DNA from: an uncultured Caulobacteraceae bacterium
Lineage (GTDB): Bacteria; Pseudomonadota; Alphaproteobacteria; Caulobacterales; Caulobacteraceae
Direction of reading: 5' to 3'
Length of the DNA stretch: 36,291 nt
Assembly (NCBI GenBank): GCA_946482375.1
Contig: CAMLRH010000002.1
Coordinates: forward strand, 1-36,291
Position numbers and translations under genes: made by a program. Numbering within the stretch: the stretch's first letter is position 1; each line of letters starts with the position of its first letter. The notes under the pieces were generated by a model. The model searched no databases. It had not been told where the DNA came from and saw only the letters and a list, made by a program, of their open reading frames with translations. This document shows positions 1-7,761 of this stretch, one piece after another.

Positions 1-389
1 CACGTGCCGTAGGTCTTGGCCCCGTCGCCCGTCAGGTTGCCGCGGGTGTCGTAGGTTAGGGCCTGCGCCCCCACCGCCGAGACCTGGTTGCGCCCGTTGA
101 TGGTGTAGCTCGTCGAGGCGGCGGCCATCGTCGGCGCATAGGCGCTGTTGCTGCCCGTCCGCGTCAGCACCTGGCCGGCGGCGTTGTGGGTGAAGCTCAG
201 CGCCTGGTCGGCCGAACTCCCCGTCACGTCCAGGCCGTCCAGCCGCGAGGCCGCGTCATAGCCGTAGGCCGTCTCCACCCCGTTGCCCCGCGTCAGGCTC
301 ACCCGCCGGCCAAGGTCGTCGTAGACGTAGGTCGCCAGCACGCCGGCGCCCGAACTCGCCCCGTTCTCGCGGATGGCCGTGCAGAACAT
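1..389 (-). pseudogene. Displaced Rhs core fragment (partial, runs off window)
   Basis: Read on the minus strand from about 389, the frame encodes YD-type Rhs repeats (for example TAIRENGASSG, YVYDDLGRR, LTYDTRGNLTGDGAKTYG). They are homologous to the core of the full Rhs protein at 3433-7644 but clearly diverged from it. Homology starts abruptly near base 380, only about 24 bp after the stop of the membrane-protein gene at 404-727. There is an in-frame ATG at 389, but no N-terminal domain or signal peptide. It is therefore most simply a 5'-truncated (orphan) Rhs cassette whose C-terminal tip lies outside the window. It could be expressed only after recombination with an intact rhs gene; this last point is inference. 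Confidence 0.75.
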
Positions 390-403
390 ACAGGGCGCTA
401 CCG

Positions 404-727
404 CTATCTTGTAGCCGACACTTGCGAGATCACCCATTGGAGCAGTTGCACGCCCATAAGCAGACTCCCTACAGCCATAATTGATAACCCGAGCATTAAA
501 GCTTCTGTCGAGTAAATCCCAAAAGATCCAAGTGCAATTATCGCCACCATATAAAGCACGCCGGCCCGCCAGAGAATTGATGGCAACCTCTTCTTAAATG
601 GCCAAGGACCGGTTGTACGATCTAAACCCAAAAAGGGTGAGAAAAATATGACATGGTTTCTAACAAGCACCGAAATGCCAAAGCATATGGCACCCAACAG
701 TACCGTCATGGCCAATCTACTCAGCAT
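404..727 (-). CDS. Small three-helix membrane protein, candidate immunity protein
   Basis: This gene encodes 107 residues with three hydrophobic segments (about residues 5-25, 54-73 and 76-97) and a short basic loop around residues 38-50 (TGPWPFKKRLP). It is probably an inner-membrane protein. An AAGGGA ribosome site lies about 8 nt before the ATG. I do not recognise a family. It lies 65 bp downstream of an Rhs fragment whose C-terminal tip is Ala/Gly-rich and hydrophobic, and directly before another Rhs fragment. That is the position an immunity gene holds in rhs-CT/immunity cassettes. A membrane immunity protein against a membrane-active toxin fits this, but the role rests only on position and topology. 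Confidence 0.6.
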   Translation of the reverse strand: MLSRLAMTVLLGAICFGISVLVRNHVIFFSPFLGLDRTTGPWPFKKRLPSILWRAGVLYMVAIIALGSFGIYSTEALMLGLSIMAVGSLLMGVQLLQWVISQVSATR

Positions 728-792
728 TGATCAGTCCCTTCGATTGGAGAACACGCATCGTCACCTGCTGTCGTAGAGGCGCAGCTCACTGT

Positions 793-2388
793 CTAGCATG
801 GCGACGGAGCCTCCGGGATATTTCCGAGTACTTTATCGAGCGCATAGTTCACCGCATCGCGCATACCCCCGGCTTTAGGCACGCCTGAAGTCGCCAAAGC
901 TGCAAGCATCGCTTTTCCCGCCTCTCTGGCAGTATGGCCAGACCCAACTGCTTTCAACCCACTCCCGATCGCCGACCAAGTGCCTGCGACCCCAGCCACA
1001 CTGAGACTAGCAGTAGTCGCAGCGCCAGCTACCGTTGCGACAGGGGTGCCAGCGGGGCCAGCGGCCATTGCTCCCAATGCTGTTGCTGCACTGACTGCCC
1101 CAGCTTGAACAGCGGTGTCAGCTGTAGCTCCAGCGGCTTTTGAAATTACATCACCAGCCTGCCAGTACGCACATTGTGCGCCAGGCGACAGTGGGAGAGC
1201 CCAAGGCCCCCCGCCTTCATCGCCTCCTTCAAGGCGACGACCGACCGGCGCTCGTTTAAGGCGCTCTCCCGGAGTGCCTGGGTCGGGTAGCGAGCGTAGG
1301 CCCCCACTTCCTTCCGAACAGGTGCGGTCTGGCGGACAATCTGCGCTACACCACTTCTTGCCGAGATCCGGCCTACCTGGAATATCGATGCATTCAAGCC
1401 CCGTCGGATCAATCAGATTCACCGGATCGTTCCCCACATACGCATACCAGTTGATCCCACCGCCATAGCCGATGGGATCCGTCTGCATGAACCGCCCCAG
1501 CGTCGGTGAGTAGAACCGGGCCTTGTAGTTGTAGAGCTCCACCTCCGGGACCCAGACCTGGCCAGTGTACTGGAAGCGACCCTGGTTCGACACGCCCGGC
1601 AGGCCGTACTCGTCATAGGTGTTGGTGACAGTCGCCGCCCCCGCACCGTCCGTCACCGCGATCACCGAGCCCTTGTCGTCGGCCACCAGCCAGCGGCGGT
1701 CGGTGGTCCCCGCGCCCTCGTACCAGACCAGCGGCTCGTCGGCGGCCGGACCGTGGACATAGCGCCTGAGCACCACGCTCACCGAAGCCTGCTCGGAGAT
1801 CATCGCGGCGCCGTCGTAGAGGTATTTCGTCGCCACCCCGCCGCTCGTCAGCTGCTTCATCCGGCCGTTCGCGTCGTGATAGACGACAGCCCCCGTCACC
1901 GAGGTCATCCGGTTCAGCACGTCGTAGCCGTAGGTCTTGGCCCCATCGCCGGCCAGGTTGCCGCGGCCGTCGTAGGTCAGCGCCGTGGTGTTCGCCGTCG
2001 TCAACTGGTTCAGGCCATTGACGCCATAACTCACCTGAGCGCTCGCCTGCGTCGGCGCGTAGGCCGCATTGCTGTTGGTCCGCGAGGTGATCTGGCCAGC
2101 CTTGTTGTAGCTGAAGCCGAAGGTCGCGTCGGCCGCCGTCCCCGCCAGGTCGTTGGTCAGGCTCGCCAGCCGGCCGGCCGGATCGTAGGTGTAGGTGCTC
2201 GTCACCAGGTTACCCCGCGTCAGCCCCGTGCGCCGGCCAAGGTTGTCGTAGGCGAAGGTCGCCAGCACGCCCACCCCCGACGTCGCCCCGTTCTCCCGGA
2301 TCGCCGTCATCTCGCCGGTCGCCAGGTAGTCGTAGGTCACATAGAAGGCGTCCGGCCAGGTCAGCCGCGTGCGCCGGCCGGCGCTCAA
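793..2388 (-). CDS. 5'-truncated Rhs cassette with unknown C-terminal toxin tip
   Basis: The 531-codon frame contains only the last part of an Rhs shell. It has YD repeats, then the Rhs-associated core hallmark (YNYKARFYSPTLGRFMQTDP, then YAYVGNDP and DPTG near residue 330), then a unique tip of about 200 residues. The tip has a Cys-rich start (CIDIPGRPDLGKKWCSADC) and a long Ala/Gly-rich hydrophobic stretch (about residues 420-500), suggesting membrane insertion. It matches no toxin family I know. The frame opens at a TTG that overlaps the stop of the previous gene, and it lacks a signal peptide and the N-terminal region. I read it as an orphan rhs-CT module rather than a complete gene. Its first 732 bp of Rhs sequence are identical to part of the full rhs. 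Confidence 0.8.
   Translation of the reverse strand: MSAGRRTRLTWPDAFYVTYDYLATGEMTAIRENGATSGVGVLATFAYDNLGRRTGLTRGNLVTSTYTYDPAGRLASLTNDLAGTAADATFGFSYNKAGQITSRTNSNAAYAPTQASAQVSYGVNGLNQLTTANTTALTYDGRGNLAGDGAKTYGYDVLNRMTSVTGAVVYHDANGRMKQLTSGGVATKYLYDGAAMISEQASVSVVLRRYVHGPAADEPLVWYEGAGTTDRRWLVADDKGSVIAVTDGAGAATVTNTYDEYGLPGVSNQGRFQYTGQVWVPEVELYNYKARFYSPTLGRFMQTDPIGYGGGINWYAYVGNDPVNLIDPTGLECIDIPGRPDLGKKWCSADCPPDRTCSEGSGGLRSLPDPGTPGERLKRAPVGRRLEGGDEGGGPWALPLSPGAQCAYWQAGDVISKAAGATADTAVQAGAVSAATALGAMAAGPAGTPVATVAGAATTASLSVAGVAGTWSAIGSGLKAVGSGHTAREAGKAMLAALATSGVPKAGGMRDAVNYALDKVLGNIPEAPSPC
1648..2379. repeat. Direct repeat copy A of Rhs core (732 bp)
   Basis: By eye these bases are identical to 4267-4998, with a constant offset of 2619. 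Divergence begins at both ends: base 1647 and earlier show scattered changes, and base 2380 differs from 4999. Both copies encode the same Rhs core strand. This is a recent duplication or a gene-conversion tract. Confidence 0.85.
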
Positions 2389-2771
2389 AACCTGCCCGTC
2401 TTATCCCATTCGGCCATTGCTCGCTGTGCGGGTTCGTATCCCAAGGCAGCTGACTTGCGCATCAAAGCAAGGGCTTCGACATCATCCGCATTGTCGTGAT
2501 TCACATACAGACTGACTGCTTTGCGGTGCATCGCGTCAGGATCATTTCTGCGGATCAATTCGTCTAACATACGCGCAGAAATTTCGTAATTCTCCTCACA
2601 CATTTCGTAATGAAAGTAGAGTCTCCTCAGGTCGGCTGTGCTTTGCGTTAGATCGTTGGGATTCGGCGACTCAACGCAAAATACTTCTCTTCCAGTTGTG
2701 TAACCTTCCGAGTCCCCACACCCAAACACGGCGAGGGTGGAACAGCCTAGCGCCATCAGCTTAACCATCAT
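2385..2771 (-). CDS. Exported lipoprotein with Sel1-like tail, candidate immunity protein
   Basis: I choose the ATG at 2771 (an adjacent ATG is at 2768). The protein then begins MMVKLMALGCSTLAVFGC, a short signal peptide ending in a lipobox-like VFGC. Upstream in-frame codons are only out-of-frame Rhs tail. The remaining ~110 residues are acidic. They end in a segment resembling one Sel1/TPR repeat (DVEALALMRKSAALGYEPAQ, then RAMAEWDKTG). The gene sits 19 bp after the stop of one Rhs fragment, and its own stop overlaps the first codon of the next, so it is boxed in by Rhs pieces. Position, size and export suggest a periplasmic immunity lipoprotein. Function is not proven by the sequence. Confidence 0.6.
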   Translation of the reverse strand: MMVKLMALGCSTLAVFGCGDSEGYTTGREVFCVESPNPNDLTQSTADLRRLYFHYEMCEENYEISARMLDELIRRNDPDAMHRKAVSLYVNHDNADDVEALALMRKSAALGYEPAQRAMAEWDKTGRF

Positions 2772-2790
2772 TTTTTCTCGGGGCATGTTT

Positions 2791-3102
2791 TTACCCACTG
2801 AACCTTGGCTGCGGGGCCTTGTCAGCGTCTTTTGTGCTCCAGACGCCCGCTGACACGAAATATCCGCTCGTGGGACTATACCAAGTTTTCGCCGACGTTG
2901 AGTATACGTAGCTGCACTGTGTGACGGCTTGGGTAGCGCTGCTGGCAACTACCTCCTCCTTCACCTTGCGGCCTTGCGCATCGTAGGTGATCGACCCCTG
3001 CTCCAGCGGCGAGAAGGCGGTCCAGGCCGTGTCGCTCAGAGAGGTGACGGTCAAGGTCGCATCGCACTTCCCTAGCGCCGAACCTGAGGAGTGGCCGAGC
3101 AA
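2791..3102 (-). pseudogene. Short displaced Rhs fragment with short unique tail
   Basis: Codons from about base 3065 to 2890 match the mid-core of the full Rhs protein (DTAWTAFSPLEQGSITYDAQ versus DTDWNAFSVLEQGSITYNAQ, then GRKVKEE.VASSATQAVTQ). The frame then switches to a unique tail of about 35 residues (STSAKTWYSPTSGYFVSAG). The join occurs in the repeat region, well before the normal DPTG boundary, so the tail is not a standard C-terminal toxin. Homology begins within about 10 bp of the stop of the preceding lipoprotein gene. The only start is a TTG inside non-homologous sequence. It is a recombination remnant and probably not functional by itself. Confidence 0.7.
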
Positions 3103-3464
3103 TCCTCAACGAGCTTAACGGAGAAATTATATCCAATCACATCTCCGATCACCGCGAAATCGGGCGGCCCATCAAAGCACACGGCCAAGGCAGATGAGTC
3201 CCTCCACCTTACGTCTATATCGCCTGATATAGATCGGGCGATTAAGTATCTCTGTCTAGCGTTTTTAGGAGAAACATACAGTTCGACATATGTATAACCA
3301 GCAGCGCCGCCCCCACTCACAACCTTCTTTTGGACCAAAACTTTGCCGTCGCTGCGAGCATAGTTGATAGTGTCCGCCCGTTCACAAGATGAAGCAGTCA
3401 GGCAAAAACTGGCTATTGCCGCGCAGAGCACACTATTCCTTCTTTGGGCAACCTGTTTTTTCAT
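3072..3464 (-). CDS. Lipoprotein, probable immunity protein of the type-44-like Rhs toxin
   Basis: This gene encodes 130 residues, with a basic N-terminus (MKKQVAQRRN), a hydrophobic stretch and a lipobox-like TASSC near residue 27, so it is probably lipidated and periplasm-facing. The mature part is beta-rich with no family I recognise (it includes YVELYVSPKNARQRYLIARS and VRWRDSSALAVCFDGPPDF). The ATG overlaps the last 32 bp of the large rhs gene, implying translational coupling. That is the usual arrangement for a toxin and its cognate immunity gene. An exported immunity protein suggests that the toxin acts in the periplasm; this is inference. Confidence 0.7.
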   Translation of the reverse strand: MKKQVAQRRNSVLCAAIASFCLTASSCERADTINYARSDGKVLVQKKVVSGGGAAGYTYVELYVSPKNARQRYLIARSISGDIDVRWRDSSALAVCFDGPPDFAVIGDVIGYNFSVKLVEDCSATPQVRR

Positions 3465-6400
3465 AGTACTCTATCCCCAACTTAATCATGGTTTGGTCGC
3501 GAGGGTCATCGCCGTACGGGGAGCCACCGAATGGCCCTCCCCATTCAGGTCGCCGCACTGACTGAACAGCTCCAGCTCCTCTCAGAAGCGTTTCCTCACT
3601 AAAACCGAGCGCCCTGCCTGTTGCTCCGTAATGAAAATTGCCAAAATCTTCATAAAGAAGCGGGTCGGATTTCGGAGAATAGCGCTTATAGTCCCAAACT
3701 CCCCCAGGTTTAACCTTGTCAACCCATAGGGCGATGTTGGCCGCAGCCCCCAAGGTGGAGCTTTCCCCCAAAGGATCGCCCTTACCCTCGACAGAACACA
3801 TATTTTTATCGACATCTGCGCTCTTGGGGTGAACGGGTACCGACGGCTTCGACTTCGTACGCCGAGGAGCAGAGTTATTTGTGTTGGGCACCCACGACAT
3901 GTTCGCCATGATGCTGGTGACGGTATTGACTATAACCGCTCCAGTGACCGTCACTCCACTTAGTGCGGTGAAAGACGGATCTTTCGGGATGTTCTTTTTC
4001 TCGGGGTTCGTGACCATCCCCGTCGGATCCGTCGCGTTGATCGGATCATTACCGACGTAGGCATAGAGGTTCAGCCCGTCCCCATACCCGATCGGGTCGG
4101 TCTGCATGAACCGCCCCAGCGTCGGCGAGTAGAACCGGGCCTTGTAGTTGTAGAGCTCCACCTCCGGCACCCAGACCTGGCCAGTGTACTGGAAGCGGCC
4201 CTGGTTCGACGTGCCGGGCATGCCGTACTCGTCGTAAGTGTTGGTGACAGTCGCCGCGCCCGTCGCGTCCGTCACCGCGATCACCGAGCCCTTGTCGTCG
4301 GCCACCAGCCAGCGGCGGTCGGTGGTCCCCGCGCCCTCGTACCAGACCAGCGGCTCGTCGGCGGCCGGACCGTGGACATAGCGCCTGAGCACCACGCTCA
4401 CCGAAGCCTGCTCGGAGATCATCGCGGCGCCGTCGTAGAGGTATTTCGTCGCCACCCCGCCGCTCGTCAGCTGCTTCATCCGGCCGTTCGCGTCGTGATA
4501 GACGACAGCCCCCGTCACCGAGGTCATCCGGTTCAGCACGTCGTAGCCGTAGGTCTTGGCCCCATCGCCGGCCAGGTTGCCGCGGCCGTCGTAGGTCAGC
4601 GCCGTGGTGTTCGCCGTCGTCAACTGGTTCAGGCCATTGACGCCATAACTCACCTGAGCGCTCGCCTGCGTCGGCGCGTAGGCCGCATTGCTGTTGGTCC
4701 GCGAGGTGATCTGGCCAGCCTTGTTGTAGCTGAAGCCGAAGGTCGCGTCGGCCGCCGTCCCCGCCAGGTCGTTGGTCAGGCTCGCCAGCCGGCCGGCCGG
4801 ATCGTAGGTGTAGGTGCTCGTCACCAGGTTACCCCGCGTCAGCCCCGTGCGCCGGCCAAGGTTGTCGTAGGCGAAGGTCGCCAGCACGCCCACCCCCGAC
4901 GTCGCCCCGTTCTCCCGGATCGCCGTCATCTCGCCGGTCGCCAGGTAGTCGTAGGTCACATAGAAGGCGTCCGGCCAGGTCAGCCGCGTGCGCCGGCCCG
5001 CCAGGTCATATTCGGAGCTCACCGTCCCCATCGGCTGCGTATCGGTAAGCTGGCGGTTCAGCGCGTCATAGGTGTAGCTCGTCACCGCCGTGGCCATGGT
5101 GGCCGAGGTCAGCCGGCCCAGGTTGTCGTAGGCGAAACTCGACGTCAGCGGCCCGGTGACCATCCGATTCAAATTGTCGTAAGTGAACGACTGCGCGCCG
5201 CCGCTGCGGGGCGTCCACTGCGTCACGTTCGACGCGGCGTCGTAGACGTACCACTCGTCATCGCTCGTCGAGCTGGTCCCGTCCGTCGTCGGGCTGGGAT
5301 AGCGCACTCGTTTGAGCCGGTTGAAGACATCGTATTCGTACGTAGTCAGATTGCCTTCGCCGTCCGTCACGGTGGCGACAAGCCCGCTCGCGGTATAGGT
5401 CAAGGTTTGGTCGACGCGCGCCTGGGTGGTCGCATAGCCGCTGGTCACGGTCGCGAGTTGACCGAGCGTGTTGTAACCGTTGCGAGTGACCCGGTCGGGC
5501 CCGGCGGAACTCCAGTTGGTCAGGACGCAAGCGTCCGAGGGAAGCGCACCCCAGGAGGCGCTGTTGATCCGAACCACGGTGCACAGCGCCCGACCAGCGT
5601 TGTCGTAGCTGTACTGTGTGACGGCTTGGGTAGCGCTGCTGGCAACTAGCTCCTCCTTCACCTTGCGGCCTTGCGCATTGTAGGTGATCGATCCCTGCTC
5701 CAGGACCGAAAAGGCGTTCCAGTCGGTGTCGCTTTGTGAGGCCACAGTCCCCCGTTCGATCAATGTCGGATCGCCATCGAGATTGTAGGTCACCCGCACC
5801 GCGCGGTTGAGCATAGCGCCCGCGCCGTCGGGGTCAGGACTGACCATACCAACCAGTTGCCGGGTCGCGTCGTAACGATAGCGGGTCGTATCGTTCGCTA
5901 GCGGGCCATCGACTGTGAGCAAGTTGCCGACGGCGTCATAGGTCGCAGAGGTGGTCGCCGTGAGCGCCCCGTCTCCCGAACCGGAGGAGATGGAAGTCGG
6001 CAACAGGTGGTTGGCAACCCCAGAGGTCCCGTAGGTGACGGCGGTCTTTACCTCCTCTGCCGCTCCCGCACAGGCCGCTGAAGTGGTGCAGGTGGAGATT
6101 TCGGTTAGCCTGTAGACTCCATCGGAGTCCTGTACGAGCGTCGAGGAAGTCTTCTTGTACCAGGCGTTGCGGACCGCATAGGCGTAGGAAGTCTTGGGCC
6201 GCACGGCGCCGGTGGTGGGGGCGGGTTGCGTGACCGACAACACGCCTCCGTGCACGGGATCGTAAACGTAGTCGGTCTGGTTGTTGCGTGCGTCCTTTGT
6301 CCAGTTTGGCTTGTTGCACTTCACCGGATTGCCGCAGGTCGCATCGTAGCCAGCGGATGTCACAATAGTCCCTGCGGTGGGACCGCCTTTAGCGACCACG

Positions 6401-7644
6401 GTAGTGGATTCGACGTTGCCTCGTCCGTCGTAGTCGAACTCCGTGTAGTCGCCTTCTGGCCGCGTGACCCGCGTCAGGCGGCCGAAACTGTCGTAGGTGT
6501 AGGACGTCACGTTTCCGTCACCGTCCTCCTCGGACACCTTCTGACCCGCGGAGTTGGTAGTGATGATCTTGGTCACCGAGGTTGGGTCGGTGACCGTCAT
6601 CGCCGAACCACCGGTGACGGTCTGGTAAGAGTAGTTCCAAATACCGGCGCCGTCGCTGATCCAGTCGATCCTCCCGGGGCTCGTACCATCATAGTCTATT
6701 ACGACGTTGTTCGTGCTCGACGATGGCCGTCGGATTGCGACGATACCGCCATCGCCGAGGGTGTATCGCGTCACCCTTCCCGCCTGGTCGGTCACGGTTC
6801 TGGCCCAGGAGTTGTCCGAAGGCGTTGCGTATGTCGCGCTCGGCCAGGAAGACGGTATCCCTGAACAAGAGTCAGCTGCCGGATCGCAGTACACCGACGC
6901 CAGGTCAACACCAATTACCTTGGTTGGGATCAGCCACGGCGCAATGTCGCTTTGAGTGGTAGGTGTATTGATCGCATACTGAAAGCGCAGCTGGTATCCG
7001 AGGTTCGTACCCACCGACTGCAGCCTCACCATCGTTTTGGTGACGCAAGTTCCACCGCCGGCAGGCGGAAGGCAGGGAGTGATCGCCCTGTAGGTGAAGG
7101 TCAACTTCTCTCCCGTCGGCTTGATCAGCGACGTAATTAGTCCTTCGTTAGCCTTGATAAGCGTTGTATTCGCCAGCGACTTGGAAAACACGGCCACTGA
7201 GCCGTCAGGGGCGGTGTAAGTGTATTCCTGAGATGACGAGTTGTAGGTTAGTGTCGAGGCGCGTCCTTGGTCCTGCGTGAAGACGCCGCTGGCAAGCGTG
7301 AAAGTTTCAGACGAGGCCCCGATACCCACATTATAGACTGAACCGCTGCTGTGGATCGTGCCTGTAACGTTGTCTCGCCACCCGCTTCCCAGCCATGTCC
7401 GCTCGTAAGCGAGGCCGCCAGCATCCGGCTGACCGATAACCACATCGGTAGTAGTGAAACTGTAGGTCCCATCGACCGTATTCACACCGCTCTGGATCGT
7501 CCGGTGCGGGGGAACAGGCTCGCCATAGACCTGCGCGCCGGCTGCGCCGACAATCGCTGCCGCCGTGAAGACCCCCGCTGCTAAGCGAAGGGTGCAGCCA
7601 GACAGCCAGCGGCGACATTGCGCAATGCTCATCCCAAGTTGCAT
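3433..7644 (-). CDS. Full-length secreted Rhs/YD-repeat toxin with type-44-like C-terminus
   Basis: The protein has 1403 residues. It has an N-terminal signal peptide (hydrophobic LAAGVFTAAAIVGAAGAQ, about residues 20-38), a beta-rich N-terminal region, and YD repeats from about residue 370. The Rhs-associated core follows (RYVHGPAADEPLVWYEG, YNYKARFYSPTLGRFMQTDP, ending at DPTG near 1208). A variable tip of about 195 residues completes it. The tip contains GGVWDYKRYSP, YEDFGNFHYGATGRALGF and GDDPRDQ, a pattern I associate with polymorphic toxin type 44. The Rhs shell encloses the toxin and delivers it to competitors. The Sec signal peptide, with no VgrG or PAAR nearby, argues against a classical T6SS Rhs. 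GGGGGG lies 5 nt before the ATG. An immunity candidate overlaps the 3' end. Confidence 0.88.
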   Translation of the reverse strand: MQLGMSIAQCRRWLSGCTLRLAAGVFTAAAIVGAAGAQVYGEPVPPHRTIQSGVNTVDGTYSFTTTDVVIGQPDAGGLAYERTWLGSGWRDNVTGTIHSSGSVYNVGIGASSETFTLASGVFTQDQGRASTLTYNSSSQEYTYTAPDGSVAVFSKSLANTTLIKANEGLITSLIKPTGEKLTFTYRAITPCLPPAGGGTCVTKTMVRLQSVGTNLGYQLRFQYAINTPTTQSDIAPWLIPTKVIGVDLASVYCDPAADSCSGIPSSWPSATYATPSDNSWARTVTDQAGRVTRYTLGDGGIVAIRRPSSSTNNVVIDYDGTSPGRIDWISDGAGIWNYSYQTVTGGSAMTVTDPTSVTKIITTNSAGQKVSEEDGDGNVTSYTYDSFGRLTRVTRPEGDYTEFDYDGRGNVESTTVVAKGGPTAGTIVTSAGYDATCGNPVKCNKPNWTKDARNNQTDYVYDPVHGGVLSVTQPAPTTGAVRPKTSYAYAVRNAWYKKTSSTLVQDSDGVYRLTEISTCTTSAACAGAAEEVKTAVTYGTSGVANHLLPTSISSGSGDGALTATTSATYDAVGNLLTVDGPLANDTTRYRYDATRQLVGMVSPDPDGAGAMLNRAVRVTYNLDGDPTLIERGTVASQSDTDWNAFSVLEQGSITYNAQGRKVKEELVASSATQAVTQYSYDNAGRALCTVVRINSASWGALPSDACVLTNWSSAGPDRVTRNGYNTLGQLATVTSGYATTQARVDQTLTYTASGLVATVTDGEGNLTTYEYDVFNRLKRVRYPSPTTDGTSSTSDDEWYVYDAASNVTQWTPRSGGAQSFTYDNLNRMVTGPLTSSFAYDNLGRLTSATMATAVTSYTYDALNRQLTDTQPMGTVSSEYDLAGRRTRLTWPDAFYVTYDYLATGEMTAIRENGATSGVGVLATFAYDNLGRRTGLTRGNLVTSTYTYDPAGRLASLTNDLAGTAADATFGFSYNKAGQITSRTNSNAAYAPTQASAQVSYGVNGLNQLTTANTTALTYDGRGNLAGDGAKTYGYDVLNRMTSVTGAVVYHDANGRMKQLTSGGVATKYLYDGAAMISEQASVSVVLRRYVHGPAADEPLVWYEGAGTTDRRWLVADDKGSVIAVTDATGAATVTNTYDEYGMPGTSNQGRFQYTGQVWVPEVELYNYKARFYSPTLGRFMQTDPIGYGDGLNLYAYVGNDPINATDPTGMVTNPEKKNIPKDPSFTALSGVTVTGAVIVNTVTSIMANMSWVPNTNNSAPRRTKSKPSVPVHPKSADVDKNMCSVEGKGDPLGESSTLGAAANIALWVDKVKPGGVWDYKRYSPKSDPLLYEDFGNFHYGATGRALGFSEETLLRGAGAVQSVRRPEWGGPFGGSPYGDDPRDQTMIKLGIEYYEKTGCPKKE
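4267..4998. repeat. Direct repeat copy B of Rhs core (732 bp)
   Basis: This tract lies inside the full-length rhs gene and matches 1648-2379 base for base by eye. It is a likely recombination substrate that would swap the C-terminal tip and immunity gene of the intact gene with those of the orphan cassette, deleting about 2.6 kb between the copies. Confidence 0.85.
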
Positions 7645-7761
7645 GGATGCCCCCCGTTACCGGAGGGGACGATATGACGTTTCCACATGGTAACACAATC
7701 CTTGATCGACACAGGATTCCGCTCTACCGTTCCTGGGATAAATTGGGTGGGGGGGGAAGTG

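Noticed and set aside
4372..5649. 425-codon open frame on the plus strand
   Set aside because: It lies wholly opposite the rhs gene and reappears at 1753-2499 because the Rhs core is duplicated. Its His/Arg/Val-rich product has no domain and follows from codon bias on the other strand.
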